The position numbers and the translations under genes are program-made. 64,000 nt of DNA, taken from contig JADNRZ010000028.1 of the NCBI GenBank assembly GCA_015501605.1, forward strand, positions 1 to 64,000, read 5' to 3'. The DNA is from Panaeolus papilionaceus (Eukaryota > Basidiomycota > Agaricomycetes > Agaricales). Positions 23,858-36,240 of this stretch are shown piece by piece (within the stretch, counting starts at the first letter, position 1; each line of letters starts with the position of its first letter). The notes beneath the pieces are model-generated. The model saw only the letters and a list, made by a program, of their open reading frames with translations, did no database searches and was not told where the DNA came from.

Positions 23858-25377
23858 TCACTGGGTCTTTCCATCTTGACGGTTCGGCATGGAAGCCAAC
23901 AAAGCAGCAATTTGCTGCTGTAATGCTGCTTCCCGTGCCTCTGATGCAACCCGTGCTGCGCGTTCCCAAGCCTCTCGCTCCTCTCCGGCAACTCTTGCCG
24001 CACGCTCCTGGGCTTCTCGCACCTCTCCTGCAATCCTCGCTGCACGCTCCTCCTCTTTTGCTGCACGCTCCTCCTCTCTTGCTGCACGTTCCCGAGCTTC
24101 TCCAGCCCGGTGAGAGTTTTTGATCTACAAAAATAGTAATCAGAAATCGCAGATAATAAAATGAAGCAAAATTAAAGTCAAATAACAGTGGAAAAATGAA
24201 GTATGCCGGATGTGATAAAATAAAAATATGAATATAAATATATTACTCACCGCCTCGTCACTAGCCTTGACCTCGTCTTCAAGCCTCTTAAAGAGACCCT
24301 GGACCTCGTTGGCAATGTTGTGTGTCTGGGGAGAGAGTACAGGGATTCTCCCATTGACCAACCACATCTTACCGGCTTTTCTGTCGAATTCCGGGTGCTT
24401 AGTGAGACTGCAAGACCCCCGGTACTTTGCCTGGAGGACATAAACGAACGCTTGCACAAACCAGTAACAATGTGACATCATCACATTGTACACTGGGTTA
24501 GCAGCTGAAATGACAGAAGCGGCCAGGATGATGTCGCGGAAGTAGGGTAGGTTCCCGTGGAATGATAGAGTGGCAAGGTTTTCAACGGAAAAGGAGGGCC
24601 CATTAAGTGGTACGATATTATCAGGCAGTCGAGCGATGAGGTCGAGGGCTGCTATGGTATTGGCAGGGGATGAGGGGGACGATGACCGAGACTGGTCAAT
24701 GCTGGCTTGGGAGCCGTTGCTCGTGACCCTCGAAGAACTGTAGAGGGCGAGTCCTCCAGCCCTGCGCTGTTGTTCCTTCTTCAATTGCTTCTTGAATCGT
24801 TTCCAGTCCCTCTCTGACCAATCCTGAAAAAGTTCAACGAGATAAGCACACCAGCTAATGAATGCGACTGCATAAGCCAGCCATACCGGGTGATTCAATG
24901 CTTCCTCGGGAAAGACGTCTCGCGGCTTGAGAGCTGCGATGTCATTTACATCAACGTTGGCGGTACGTTCCACCTTACAATAGATATCCTACAGTGCAGG
25001 CCTGTTAATCAGCTTTCAGCCACAAAAAAAAGCACAAGAAGGACCTTTTTTCTCGCCTCTCCATTTTCCACGACAGTTACTTCGCCTTTGATGATCGTAA
25101 ATTCGTGCTGCACGGTTTTGGTACTCTTATACCACAAAACCTGCACAACCATAGCATCTCTGTATTCTTCAAACTCCTGATACAGCATGTTTAGGACAGA
25201 AGCAGCCTCGTCCAGTGGCATTGTGTAGGTCCCCTGCTCTTGGGGGCATTTAAGATTCAAGAAGCTCCTGGGCCCGCTTGAGATCAGGTCATGCGTTTCC
25301 GGAATTTTGGGTAACGCTTTATTGGCCATTCCGAGCGCTCGAGAAATGTAGGAGTAAAAGTTGCCTAACACCCCCAT
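23858..25377 (-). CDS. Lineage-specific protein with hydrophobic segments and a C-terminal charged coiled coil
   Basis: Three exons join without any stop or frame change: 25377-25045, 24988-24251 and 24124-23858 (introns 56 and 126 bp, GT-AG), giving 445 residues from the ATG at 25377. The frame is open further upstream to about 25480, where AAAGCAG could be an acceptor, so the true start may be earlier. Visible parts are a hydrophobic stretch at about 140-157 (HPVWLAYAVAFISWCAYLVE), a Ser-rich linker, a second hydrophobic part (NPVYNVMMSHCYWFVQAFVY) and a tail of repeated REERAA/RVAGEEREA units predicted to form a long helix or coiled coil, ending MPNRQDGKTQ. It resembles multicopy hypothetical proteins of mushrooms; function unknown. 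Its clean structure contrasts with its broken neighbours. Confidence 0.75.
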
Positions 25378-25479
25378 CTTGAAGTGTCTCAAGTTATAGT
25401 AAGGAACAGATATATACACGAGGAGTGAATCTGCAAAGCGATAGGAAAGCTGGCAGATATCCAAGTCCTGCTTTGTTGA

Positions 25480-28400
25480 TCAGACAGCTCGTAATCCAGC
25501 GTGCTCAGGAGACAATCCAGGACAAGAAAGGTATATGGTACCCCAGGAGGAGGATGAGACTGCACGAATGGGGTGCCTATGGAGTCGGAATGGTCAAAGC
25601 CGGCCCAGACTGAGTTTGAACGGGAACAGTCGTCTCATCGGCCTGCTGTACGCCTCATGGCATCCACAAATCCACAATAAGCGTAAGGCCAAGGGTCCTT
25701 CACACGCCGACAGAGTTGATCGCCGATTGCGCGCAGCCAGACCGAAAGTTTATCACCAGAAGTAGGTTCAACACAGTTATAACTGTCGTAAGACTAAATA
25801 TTTTTAGAATTTTAATTTATGTGGTGGTGGTGGTAGGACGCTCATTCCCAAGTGCCGTTCACCCTATCCTTCCATGATCATGTTCATCCTGTCATCATCT
25901 TGCGCAACTTTTGCTTCATATGTATCCCACCCGCGTATTGTGTTCTCTCATGATTTTCGGTACCCATTTTTCTCCCATGTCTGCTACGCCGCTCACCCCA
26001 AAGGCATTTGCAGTCCCACCTTCGGAACGACGATCGCATGAAACACCTCACTTTGGCACATGTCCTCTCCGGTCCCAAGCTGGACAATCATTAAGTTCTT
26101 GGACGAGGCTCAGGATGAATGGGTTTCAGGGAGGAGAGGGTCACCTAAAGCAAGGATGATCGGTGATCGGTGAGGATGAGTAGTAATGTACACTGGGGTT
26201 GCGGTGTCTGTGGCCAGGCACCACACTTCAACGTTCGTCCATTTTTAGGGCGGGGCATGCCCACTTTGATAATGATTCATTCACTGTTTTCGAAAGAAGC
26301 TGCTGAGGTGTGTCTTTCCTCCATTGTGACTGCTTTGACGTTATCGCTGGCCGTTCTCCAGAAATTATGTTTATCGATTTAACCATAATTTAAGGGCGGA
26401 CCGGCTAAAATCTTTCATTTCCGTCGGGGAATCTTACTAACTCTGTTCATTTAAGAGTAAACCTTGACGCCTGCACACTGATAGCTATACAAGCGAGTAT
26501 GAGGAGGGTACCATACATATAATACTGTAAGCACGCCAACGCGCACTTACCACCATCAACCACCATTTCCGCTTATCACTTCGGTAGCATTACAACTTGT
26601 AGATACATTTGGAATTCCGCGCCTTCTTTGCTCTCTGTCTTACTTACGAGCAACGAAGACATCTTTTGATCCCGTCTTAGACCGTACTGAGTGAGGGTGC
26701 CGAATCCGACACCCTTTCAAATACACCTTTTTTTATGTCTCCGAAAACTTACCCAAAACTTCGCTGATCTCTTCGACTTTTCTTCAACGCAGCGGAATGC
26801 CTGTCTTGAAGGTCATATCCAAGGTTTACAGTCATTTCGCACGATGCTTGGTGTCAGCTTTTAGAACCATTTCTTTCAGCAGGGAGGAGGTTGTGTTTTG
26901 TTTTCACAGGAGCAATTTCAATTCTATTCATGTTAGAGTCTCTCTAGTCCACTCCATAGCGTTATTTTATCATATGTATGATTTTCATCTTATATAAACC
27001 GTCCATTTTCTTCGTCATGTTCGCTCCGGCCCTATCTTGACTCTTCTTGGTGCCCAGTGTTGGGCACTTGCATTGGTATTTTCCGCCTGAACTGTCTGTT
27101 ATTGGCGCTACAATCCTAATAGAGACATGCCTGCAGGTATGTATCATTCCATCTCTTGAGTTCAGATGAACAATCACGTTTAAGTTCTGTCTCTGGGCTA
27201 GCGCGCTATGAATTGGCCCGCTTGAGGTAGCACGCGACGTGTTTGTGCTGGTTTTTATACACGAGCTGATTTATATTGTATGTGTATGTGAGATCATTTA
27301 TTACTTGAATCGAACATCGAAACAGGTTCATAAAGACACCCAGACTCCATGTGAAGATCACTCGCAAGGCACGCATGCAACGAAACCGTTTGAGTGGTGC
27401 CTGCGAAATTCCGTTGTCGAGATGGTGGCTGTGCCCCTGCCTGTTCTCTCTTTCAACCACGACCATCTTTCTGATCTTTATCGCCCTCGTTTCACCTGTA
27501 TCCACCCTTCTTGGTTCATATGTAGTTCTAAATCGTTGATCGACCAGTAATAGTCCACGAGGAAACCAACGTCAAACTGCATGAATATTCATGGGGTGGG
27601 AAATGGTGGCTCGGGGAGTTGATGCGTTTGGATGCACGTTTCATGGTGAGTGGGCACATTCCTTTTCTTCCTTGTGTTTCTGACGCTCTTCACCATGTCG
27701 TTGTCGATTTCCCATCTTTTCACTCTCAAACCCATCGTTGTCGTGTCCTCACCTCCTCTGTCAGTCCCTATTTTCTCTTCCTTTGTGTCGCGTTGCTAAC
27801 CATCAATGATGTGAACAGCGTCTCTCTCTCCTTCCACTCCAATCACATCTGGCAACATCTCCCAATCATCCTGTCCTCCACCAATGCGTGCCTGCCAAAT
27901 CTATTTCCACTCTCGCACACGCTGCTTGTATTCCTTTCGCTTCTGGCACGGGGATTGAAATTGCGTTCTTGACTTCGTCCTTGTGTGTGGTCTCATTCCA
28001 TCTTCATCTCCTCACAATACGCTCATGTTGTTCACCTCGTACTCTGCCCTTCTCATCTCACCACCTTCACCGCCCTCGCTCCAACACGGATGATCACAGA
28101 CTTTGACCATCCAAAGTCTTTCCACCAACTCGACTCTTTATACGCATTTTCCTGTGCATACAATTAGACCGTGATCCCGATTTTCCTTTGGTCGAGTCAT
28201 TTGGAGCTAGGTGCGTAGTGGATGCTAAGGTACGTCTTTTCACAAGGGCGCATGACATCGAGCTCAAATCGCTCATTGTGCTGGTCCAGACAGCTCTTCG
28301 TTTCCGACGCTTAAGATCCCCGATATCTATTCAATCGTTTACGCGCCCTTCACAACCCGAGATGGCATACGTCCAAGAGTCCGGTACGTATGTGTCAATA

Positions 28401-29850
28401 TCTCGACAATAAATCATTATACTCATTGTCAGACATGATCATAGGGAATTGGATGCGCACTTCACCCCTACGCGCGTCGCTAGGTTCAGCTTATTGAGAG
28501 AAATCGAGGGTATATGCGTGATTGGAGGGTGATTCAGTAGTATTGAGGAAGGAGACAACAGATTGCACATTCGGTTAGTAGCCCACCTCTTTTATTGAGT
28601 GTTGGCTGACCCATTACCGAACCTTCACAGTTTTCTCCTCGCTCATCGTCGGACCATGCTGAATTGTAAGCATCCATCATATTCATACCCAACGATGTTT
28701 GCTCTCCTCAAATGCTGCATCTCACGTTTAATGGTTCCACTTTCCTCCCATAGTGTGTTCACGACTATGCTACGGAGGACACATATCGACGTCCATGTAG
28801 GGTCGGTACGAAGTGTGACGATGGATGACTAGGTCCATGCCTTTCGCGTTACGGTGAGCTGACGCTACACCCTTCCACCAGCTTCTCCCTCTCGCATTCT
28901 CTCATCTGTGGAACGCTTGAGAGGGCAACTGCTGCCTTTTAGATTCCCGCGTTCTGCTTTATAGGTGGGTTTTCCACTTACACCTTGTTTTCCTTGATGA
29001 TGACGAGGTTAACTATTAATTTCAGGCTTCTTTCCGCCAATATACACCTTGCTCCTTGGTACCCTTACCCACCCTCACTGGTGGTGCTCACCAAAATGGC
29101 GAATCTACGCGACCTAGATTGAAGAGACTTTCAAGAAGGACCAGGGATTTTTGAACAAGGGAGCGACGGAGACGGGTTGAGCGTGTTAGATACTTGCAGC
29201 AACGTTAGCAGGCGTGAGATGATAGTTAAAATACAATGTATAATGAATCAAATTCATTCCGCTTTGAACCACGAACGTGAAGCAGTGCGAGTGTTGATCA
29301 GATGCAGTTGCATCATTCCGAGTTGTGAAGCTGAAGTATAATCTAGCTATCAATTTCTGTCCTCGATGTGGTACTGTGACGCATGACAGGTGCACAGATA
29401 GAATGCTCGAGATAATCGCATTCAGCGAAGATGGGGCGCGGTTTCATTCGCATTGGTCATGAGATGCCTCTATGGTTAAATCAATAGTCATTACTGTATA
29501 TACCCTGCGCGCGGATAACTACAATTAAATATACATTGGATGAACGCCTTCCCTACAGTGCTCCAGGTTGTTCCCATCACCACCCCCTCTTCCCGATGCC
29601 AATCAAACCGCGCGTTATTGAAGACAGCGATGTTTGGATGCTTCAACACATGAAACCCGCACGGATGGTTGATTAAAGAACTGATGTCAGGGGCATGGTG
29701 ATGAAACTGAGGATCGAACAATTACAATTATGGAATCATCGGAGTGCGATATAATTTGAATGACGGCTCCACCATACATTACACACCCGAGTACATGATT
29801 TGTGATAAGACATAAATGATTGGCGAAGATAGAGGGTGGAACTGAACTGA
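25480..29850. other. Long stretch without recognisable genes
   Basis: A plus-strand frame at 25535-25765 (ending RRLRAARPKVYHQK) and one near 28190-28410 have protein-like composition but match nothing recognised. A short GTG run lies at about 25822-25837. From about 27630 to 28100 the plus strand is CT-rich, giving long meaningless frames. Confidence 0.4.
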
Positions 29851-29854
29851 GACC

Positions 29855-30190
29855 GCACTGTAAACCCTGCGTCGGGGTTAATAACCCTTTGAAGTGAGAT
29901 CAAGTCCTCCCGCGAAAGGGGGTATTCCATCACTTGAAGACGCTCAGCCAAAATTGGAACTTGTGCAAAAGGAGTTTAAGTCACACTTACAGAGGGGGTA
30001 TAGTAGTGTTTGCAGAGAGTTTTGGTACAAAATTTACTCTTCTGAAAGAGGTTTATAACCCATTTAAGAACCCCGAAACAGGGAGGAAATTCTTCCCTAA
30101 TTTTGAAACACTAAAACTCCTTATTTCAGGGTTATTCCCTCTAGTCAAGTGCTATTATAGCCCTTGGCTGGGGATTTTTTCCGCCCTGTC
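29855..30190. repeat. Cluster of short AACCCC/GGGGTT inverted repeats, block 1
   Basis: GGGGTTAATAACCC, GAGGTTTATAACCC, AACCCCGAAACAGGG and similar pieces alternate every 20-60 bp so that many neighbouring pairs could fold. The word GGGGTTAATAACCC also occurs in block 2 at about 31369. Confidence 0.55.
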
Positions 30191-30199
30191 TGCATAATA

Positions 30200-30890
30200 A
30201 AAATATCATATTATATCAAATCTATAGACAAATACAACCCAGTATTAACTAGATAAATGCAGAGATAATAAATCTACATTCAGGAAAGCCATAGATGGTG
30301 CACACAATAAAATAAAAACAAGATACAAGAACTCACCATGACCTGCATATAATGTCTAGACATCGAAGAAGGGAAGTTGTGACCTGTACCTGCATCCTTT
30401 TTCATCCCAACCTCCCCCTCGACGAGCCCACCGAGTTGCAAACATAATTAAGCTGGGGTAAAATCGGTCATGAAGGTCAAATAACTTACAAAGAATACGT
30501 TGGCCTGGCTCCATTGCCTCGTCAAACTGTTACCCCCGAAATTGCAGTAGACTAAGATATATGCTGAGTACACAATAGTGGCATTGAAAGGAGATGATGG
30601 TGAGTAGGAGAAAGACGATGGGTGAAAGATAAAGAAGGTGGACGAATGTTGAACGAACTTCAACCACCAGTCACGTGTTTTGTCCAAACACGCCTCGGCA
30701 TCACCCTTTGTTTGTACCAAGGCACTTTTTTTTCGCTAAGTCCACTGGCTATCAGTGGTCGCTCAAACTCACGACATCCAGTAACATTGGACCATTTGAG
30801 TTTTACTTAAAATTATTATATGTAAATTATGATGCCAGCTATTACAGTTTGCTATCAAACTATTCAATATGTGTCTATGAATTTAGTACG
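30200..30890. other. Segment between the two hairpin blocks, possible spliced coding remnant
   Basis: On the minus strand GGNSLTRQWSQANVFF ends at a GTAAGT donor, and after a CCCCAG acceptor protein-like sequence continues (GGLVEGEVGMKKDAGTGHNF) to another GTGAGT donor. No family is recognised. Confidence 0.3.
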
Positions 30891-30894
30891 AAAG

Positions 30895-31395
30895 GCAACA
30901 TAAACCCCTCCCAGAAGGGGTTTTCCATGAATTCCTCGAACAGCCCATTCAAGTTTTCCATCATTCTAACAAAGGTTTCTCATAAAAACCTTGTTCTGAA
31001 CCTCGTTTGCAAGGGTTTTATAAACCCCAAGTTGTGTGGTTTGATATAAAGCAAAAAAAAACCACAAACTTGAGGTTCCGACTGCCGAGAGTAAAAACCC
31101 CTCTGAAATGAGGGTTGACAAAATTCCAAATATGGAAACTGCTCCTCAGAGGGGGTGTCAATCACAAGTACGAAAAACCCCTCAGAAAGGAGGTTTGAAA
31201 AACCCCCAAATAAAAATACCACGCCTCAGAGGGGGTGTTGACCACAAGTAAAAAAACCCCTTCTGCCGAAGGGGTTTTCACTCCCTCATTCGAGGTTACG
31301 ACGAAACTCCCTAAAAAACTCCTTCTTGTAGCTCCTCCCGGTGGGGGTTTTCACCCCTGCCCAAATTGAGGGGGTTAATAACCCCCGAGTTGGGT
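30895..31395. repeat. Cluster of short AACCCC/GGGGTT inverted repeats, block 2
   Basis: Includes a perfect 8-bp stem with 4-nt loop (ACCCCTTCTGCCGAAGGGGT, about 31255-31274), a 7-bp stem GGGGGTTAATAACCCCC near 31371, AACCCCTCCCAGAAGGGGTT near 30903, and AAACCCCTCAGAAAGGAGGT near 31168. Two near-duplicate sentences of CCTCAGAGGGGGTGT(C/T) also occur. It ends against a SINE copy at 31405. Confidence 0.6.
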
Positions 31396-31404
31396 TCACA
31401 GTGT

Positions 31405-31745
31405 CTCCATCAGCGAAAAACCTGATGATAGATCTACCACGCCTGCATAAAAACATCCACGTATGTGCTAGTGTGGCAGGAATTCTAGCATTTAACTATC
31501 TGAAACGCGCCAACAGACCTGCCATCGTCGCAAGGTCTGAGGGCTTCCATAGGTCAGACCAACGTCATCCCGATGGGCGCTAGGCCTGTGACTCAGCGGT
31601 TACTGACGAAAAACATCGAAAATTACTATCCCCGATAGCTCCATGCCAACTTTTTTTTTATAGGCATGTTCGAGAAACGAACCCAGGATGTGAGGAACAC
31701 ATGAGATGCAGCGCTGAAGCCACTGCACCACGGTGCTGTTGGGAG
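31405..31745 (-). mobile_element. tRNA-derived SINE, full-length copy
   Basis: Read on the minus strand it has an A-box-like TGGTGCAGTGGC, a B-box-like GGGTTCGTTTCTC, an internal A-run (AAAAAAAAAG), a body with TGACGTTGGTCTGACCTA and TAAATGCTAGAATTCCTGCC, and the end CATCAGGTTTTTCGCTGATG. The same order is found at 62893-63232, which has TGGTGCAGTGAC, GAGTTCGATTCTA and the same body words. About 340 bp. Confidence 0.75.
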
Positions 31746-32099
31746 TAGAGGTAACTTGTGCGACAAGAGTGGCTACCACTGAGGCTCCTCAGAGGGCTGA
31801 GCACCTCCACGACGCCGCCTGCGCTCCATTCTAATTCAACGACATCCATTTGTGACTTTGAATAAATTACTTCTACCATATAGATCAATATTAAGGAGAA
31901 TTAAATAGTTTATGTTTAAAATATCAGACACTGAAGTGCACAATTCATAGAGACCTAAGTCATAGTACAAAGTCATTTCAAATTCAAGATGCCACGGCCA
32001 ATTCTGTAATGAGGACAATATCATTGTATTGACCCAATACCTAACACCAGGGCACTGTCCAAAGCTCTGCCCAAAGCTGGTCTGTTCATGGATAGACAC

Positions 32100-32443
32100 A
32101 CTTTGGTCACGTTGGTAATGGGAAGGGCAGCGACTGACAGGATGATAGTCGTAGACCTGAGGTACTGCTGACCTGGTGAACCGTATATCTGAGGTCGTCA
32201 TACAAAGTAGCTGTAGGTATACGGATCATTACGCAGACCACCCCAGGTCTGAGGATCATCAGTGCGTTTCGAGATAGGACTGCACTTGGGTCCCTAGGTC
32301 TGGTGATTGTCAGCGCCAACGTTGTAGGTCTGACCAACGCCACACTGTAGATGCATTGACCGGAGGTAGATCAGTCTGTGGCTTTTAGGTCTACCTACGC
32401 TGGCGCTGACTCATTAGACAATTTATCAGGGTTTTTGCTGATG
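32100..32443 (+). mobile_element. SINE-family copy, body and 3' end
   Basis: Ends ATCAGGGTTTTTGCTGATG at 32443, and its body matches the reverse complement of 62005-62370 (GGTAGACCTA, AATTTATCAGG and CAGCG words). A tRNA-like head was not found, so this may be 5'-truncated or a diverged subfamily. Confidence 0.55.
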
Positions 32444-33383
32444 TCTGACCTTCATGTTTCACTTGCTAATCACAATCATATCAACATGTACATTGAACAG
32501 ATGAAGCAAAAAAAAATACTGAGGGTACAGGATGGAATGGTAAGTGATCTGTTCTCTCTGGAGTGCAATATCTATCGTTATCTGAACTCCGACATTCTTT
32601 AGGGTTGCTATTGCTAAAGGAGCAGCAAGAGAAGGAGCTCCCTGCCGAACTACACTATATACGATGAATGATACAGTTTGATGAGCTTCCTGAAGACGAG
32701 GATGATGATCCAGTCAGTGACTCGGATGTGAACAGCGTGCAAATGGTCATCTGCATGACGCCTGAGGGTAGCAAGTGCCTTATTCGGGATCCTTCAAGTG
32801 CGTTGTTGGGTGCTACGAAATCGAGCTTGCGGCTGTTGACCGAATTAATAATACAAGTGCACTTTTTATTTTATAATATCGGATTTTATACCAACGCTAA
32901 CTCTTGAACTCCCAATTCAGGTGTAATATTTTGCTGTGTGTAATTCACAAGGCAAACAGCCGCTGCGCATCAACGAGTCTTCAAGGAAATAGAAGATATT
33001 GTCGTGCTAGACACTGGTAAACACCTGAAGTGGCGCCATTTGCATGCCAATGCTTTTGATAGTCGAGCCGGTATGGTCCTCTTGATGACCGTTGATTAAC
33101 ATGGTGGTCAAGCAAAAGCTTTATCTTATTCAGATCTTTATTCTTGCTTTTATTTATGGAACGTGGCTCACGGTTTTTTGCAGGTCTTGGTTTACATCTC
33201 CAACACCTTGCTCGAGCGCTACCCAATAGGCCCCGACTTTCAATGAGCCTGATCGCTCCATTGCATCACTATCCCCATATGACCATCTGCAACGCGTACT
33301 CCGAGTTTGCTATGTTCATGCAAAGCAGAATATACAGAAATGCCAGGTTTCCGATGAAGTCAAGACCATGATGCGGTTGCTAC
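32444..33383. other. Segment between inverted SINE copies
   Basis: Short protein-like plus-strand frames occur (DELPEDEDDDPVSDSDVNSV at about 32670-32740), followed after an intron-like stretch by frames around 33140-33370. No family or closed gene model could be made; probably gene debris. Confidence 0.3.
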
Positions 33384-33700
33384 ATCAGCAAAAAAATTGA
33401 TAGTAGATCTACGAACTGTCATAGAAATGTAAAATTCATCTTGATATAGGGTATATCATTCTCTGATGCAACACTACAGTATGAAACTGTGCATAACTGT
33501 GTCGCGTCAGGATAGAATCTTTGTTTGTAAGGGATCTCAGTTTGACCATGCCCTCTCAGTCAAGTGTCAGAATACTATAACCTGTTAGGTCCCTCGTCAG
33601 TCTGATACCCTATAGATCATCTAAAATCAGAAGAGATTCTACATATCTATGCAAATTCAAAATAAATGAGGCATACTAGCTGAATATCAGACATAAACCG
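33384..33700 (-). mobile_element. SINE-family copy, 3' end and diverged body
   Basis: Begins (minus-strand end) with CATCAGCAAAAAAATTGATA, the inverted form of the family 3' terminus. The following 300 bp are rich in GTCAG, CTGA and AGGTCC words like other copies. The 5' limit is uncertain and no head was identified. Confidence 0.4.
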
Positions 33701-34154
33701 GCATATCAGATTGTTTTCACATTGAAATCTCACAGGCTATCGATTGTCAAGTTGTCAGTTGTATTTTATGTTAATTTCAGTCCGAAGTCTGTATATCAGA
33801 TACACCTCAGTCTTGTGGCACCTTGTCTGATCAATTTCTACTTGTAGTCATACGCAGACCGTGAACTCAAATCGAGGTATACACATCGGCCGAATATCAG
33901 ATTGATATTGAGCATGTCAGGCTGAGATCACATAGACCCGTTGAATGTCTGCTTGCGTTCCATATATCTATTATCTAATTTCTTAAATAGATCAAATTAT
34001 AGAGAAATATACATCCATCTAGTCAAAAAAACGGGCGGCAATAAATATTATGAATTCCGGGGAAGGATGAACCCCACACCTCCGAGAAGTTAAGTTAGAG
34101 GGACGAGCGAGGCGGCTGTGGATATGATTTCCTTGCTGTTGCACAATACCAAAG

Positions 34155-34549
34155 GCTCCGTGGCCTAGTGGCTTTAACGCTACAGGATTTGTGGTGTTAG
34201 TTAACGCTTGGGTTCGATTCCTTGCATTGGCAAATTTCGTGGGTTTCCAATGCTGCTGGTCGAAGAAATAAGCGCCTGTGTGAATCCTTCCGAAAAAAAA
34301 AAAAAAAAAAAAAAAAAACTTTTTATTTCATCCTTGTTGCACTTATTCAATAGGTATGTGTATAATAGTCAGATGTCACTAGTTAAGCTGATGTCAGATT
34401 GGGACTTAATATCAGGTTGAGGTTTGATCTCAGATTGAAGGCCACAGCTGGGTGGGCACACTTAGACTTCTGTCGCAGCCACATCACAGGCTGAGATTGA
34501 CTAGACATTGGCTGAGATCGCAGATCTGCAGCCCGGTTTTTTGCTGATG
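34155..34549 (+). mobile_element. tRNA-derived SINE with a 26-nt internal A-run
   Basis: The head has CTCCGTGGCCTAGTGGC (A box) and GGGTTCGATTCC (perfect B box), spaced as in a tRNA with an extra arm. An uninterrupted A-run follows at about 34293-34318. The sequence beyond it continues to GGTTTTTTGCTGATG ending at 34549, the family 3' end. The A-run could instead mark the 3' end of a head-only SINE that landed next to an older copy. Confidence 0.65.
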
Positions 34550-34639
34550 CTACTCTGTGTCCGGCATCCTGACTGGGATAGAACAATAGAACAGATTCAA
34601 GAGTTCGGAGGGAAACCTAGAAAGGGTATCAGTTTGCGC

Positions 34640-35250
34640 ACTTTTTTACATTACTTTTGGGGAGGATGCACTAGCTGTTTCAAGATTATTAATGCAAGGG
34701 AGATAGTCTTCTTCTGCCTGTGTGCGCCCACACTTCCAGCACGCTACCAACAAGACGTCACCCCGAACATGCTTTGGAGATAGAAGGTCGCCAATATCGG
34801 GTATTTCCCCGTATTCTTTCGCTCGGTCGATGTCAACAGACGACGAGGAGCGTGGTGTCATTCTCCGTGTTGAGCGATAATATTAGCAATCTTAATGACA
34901 CTCCCTAGGCGCTCGCAATGCTGTAGAATATCGACATTAGAGCCAATTACAATTATTGTGCGTAGGATCCCAAGCCGAACCTCGAAGCAACACAGAAAAA
35001 TACATTTCTGAACATGATCATGATGTCGACGCAGAGGAGCGTTGGAATGACATGGCTACCTTCTCGGTACGGAGTAAGAAGGAAATGCACCGCAGCACTG
35101 AGATGCTCAAGTTGCACTGAGAGCGTTAGGTCAACGCAAAGATGCGGGTACACATCTGTAAAAGAAGTCATCCAAGTCCATATAGCAGTTAGTAGCTCCA
35201 GATCTGATATAAGGATATCCAATGTCCCTCACACGGCGACACTGGTCTCA
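34640..35250 (-). pseudogene. Decayed transposase-like gene (P-element/THAP9-type family of mushrooms)
   Basis: Minus-strand pieces follow the order of a large multicopy mushroom protein family that I associate with P-element-like transposases: FLLTPYREGSHVIPTLLCVD then IMIMFRNVFFCVA (about 35090-35000), ANIIAQHGE-stop-HHAPRRL (about 34900-34850, where relatives have HPEWDR..RRL) and IPDIGDLLSPKHVRGDVLLV then CWKCGRTQAEED (about 34810-34700). The segment that normally carries the DPLE..FG part is missing between the first two pieces. Family assignment is from memory of sequence pattern and is moderate. Confidence 0.45.
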
Positions 35251-35259
35251 TTTTGCTAC

Positions 35260-36240
35260 TAGTACCCACTTTTAACCAACACCACCCCTGAGCGAGACTG
35301 GAAAATCTGAATACTTTGCATTAAACATATAACACTCCAGAAACCAACAGAGGCTCTAATTCCACACAGGGCTAAGTCCACCACATCTCTACAAGATCCA
35401 CATGTCCACCTTCATCTGCCCCCTAAGTCCCTCAGACCAAGGCCAGCAACCCAAACACTCCTACTGTTCCATTTGTTCGCAAGGCTCTGTCATTAAAATC
35501 ACAGGCTATAAACAGTCAAATGGAAATTTCAAATTCATCAGGTAGACTGAGCTGATTGGTTTCAAATGACTTACTTTAGATAGGCTAATCCACAAGTTAT
35601 CCCGGGCCTAGTCAACATGAGGATAATATGCATTAGGTGGCAGAATTTTGGACCAGTCAAGTTCAGGTTTTATGTCTGTCCGTTGCTGCAAAGCACTTAG
35701 TTCTTTCCCAGTCGGTGTGTTGGCTGCAAATATTCTACTGTTTGAATCTGCATCTCCATTGGAAACTTCAGCCTTTGTATTGCACTGTAAAACATTAAAC
35801 AATGAACATTTAAAGCTATAACCTAGCTGGCTATACCTTGGTGAGATCTTTCAACATGCCTGAAAAGTGAGAGTGGAATAGCGTGACAGTTCTACCGCAA
35901 GAGATTCTATGTATCCGCCACACCCAAACAAACACATGTCCACAAATAACGATATGTGAAGCTCTCAACGTGCGCGGATTTAGGGTCCGCACAAGGCCCA
36001 TCGCAGCTCGGACTTGTCCAAATCGCCAGAAGAGAGCGGCGATCCCCGAACGAGGAAATCCAAAAGCCAAAACCCAAGTTCACCCGAGCTCAAGCCTCCA
36101 TCCGAAAGTATTCACACAAGACCATCGAGCTGAGTACAGATTCCGGAGCGAGGGCGACAAATGTGTATCAAATCCAAGACAGATACAAAGCCCGCTCGAG
36201 AGGCAAAGTAATGTACAAGTTGTAAGATCACCTTGGCAGC
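35260..36240. other. Region 3' of the helicase pseudogene
   Basis: Minus-strand pieces with protein-like composition (about 35610-35790, ending LDWSKILPPNAYYPHVD) may be distal exons of the helicase or part of the upstream transposase remnant. No decisive motif. Confidence 0.3.

Noticed and set aside
34155..34240. A functional tRNA gene suggested by perfect B-box
   Set aside because: The acceptor stem does not close, the sequence continues into an A-run, and the same architecture recurs as a dispersed element.
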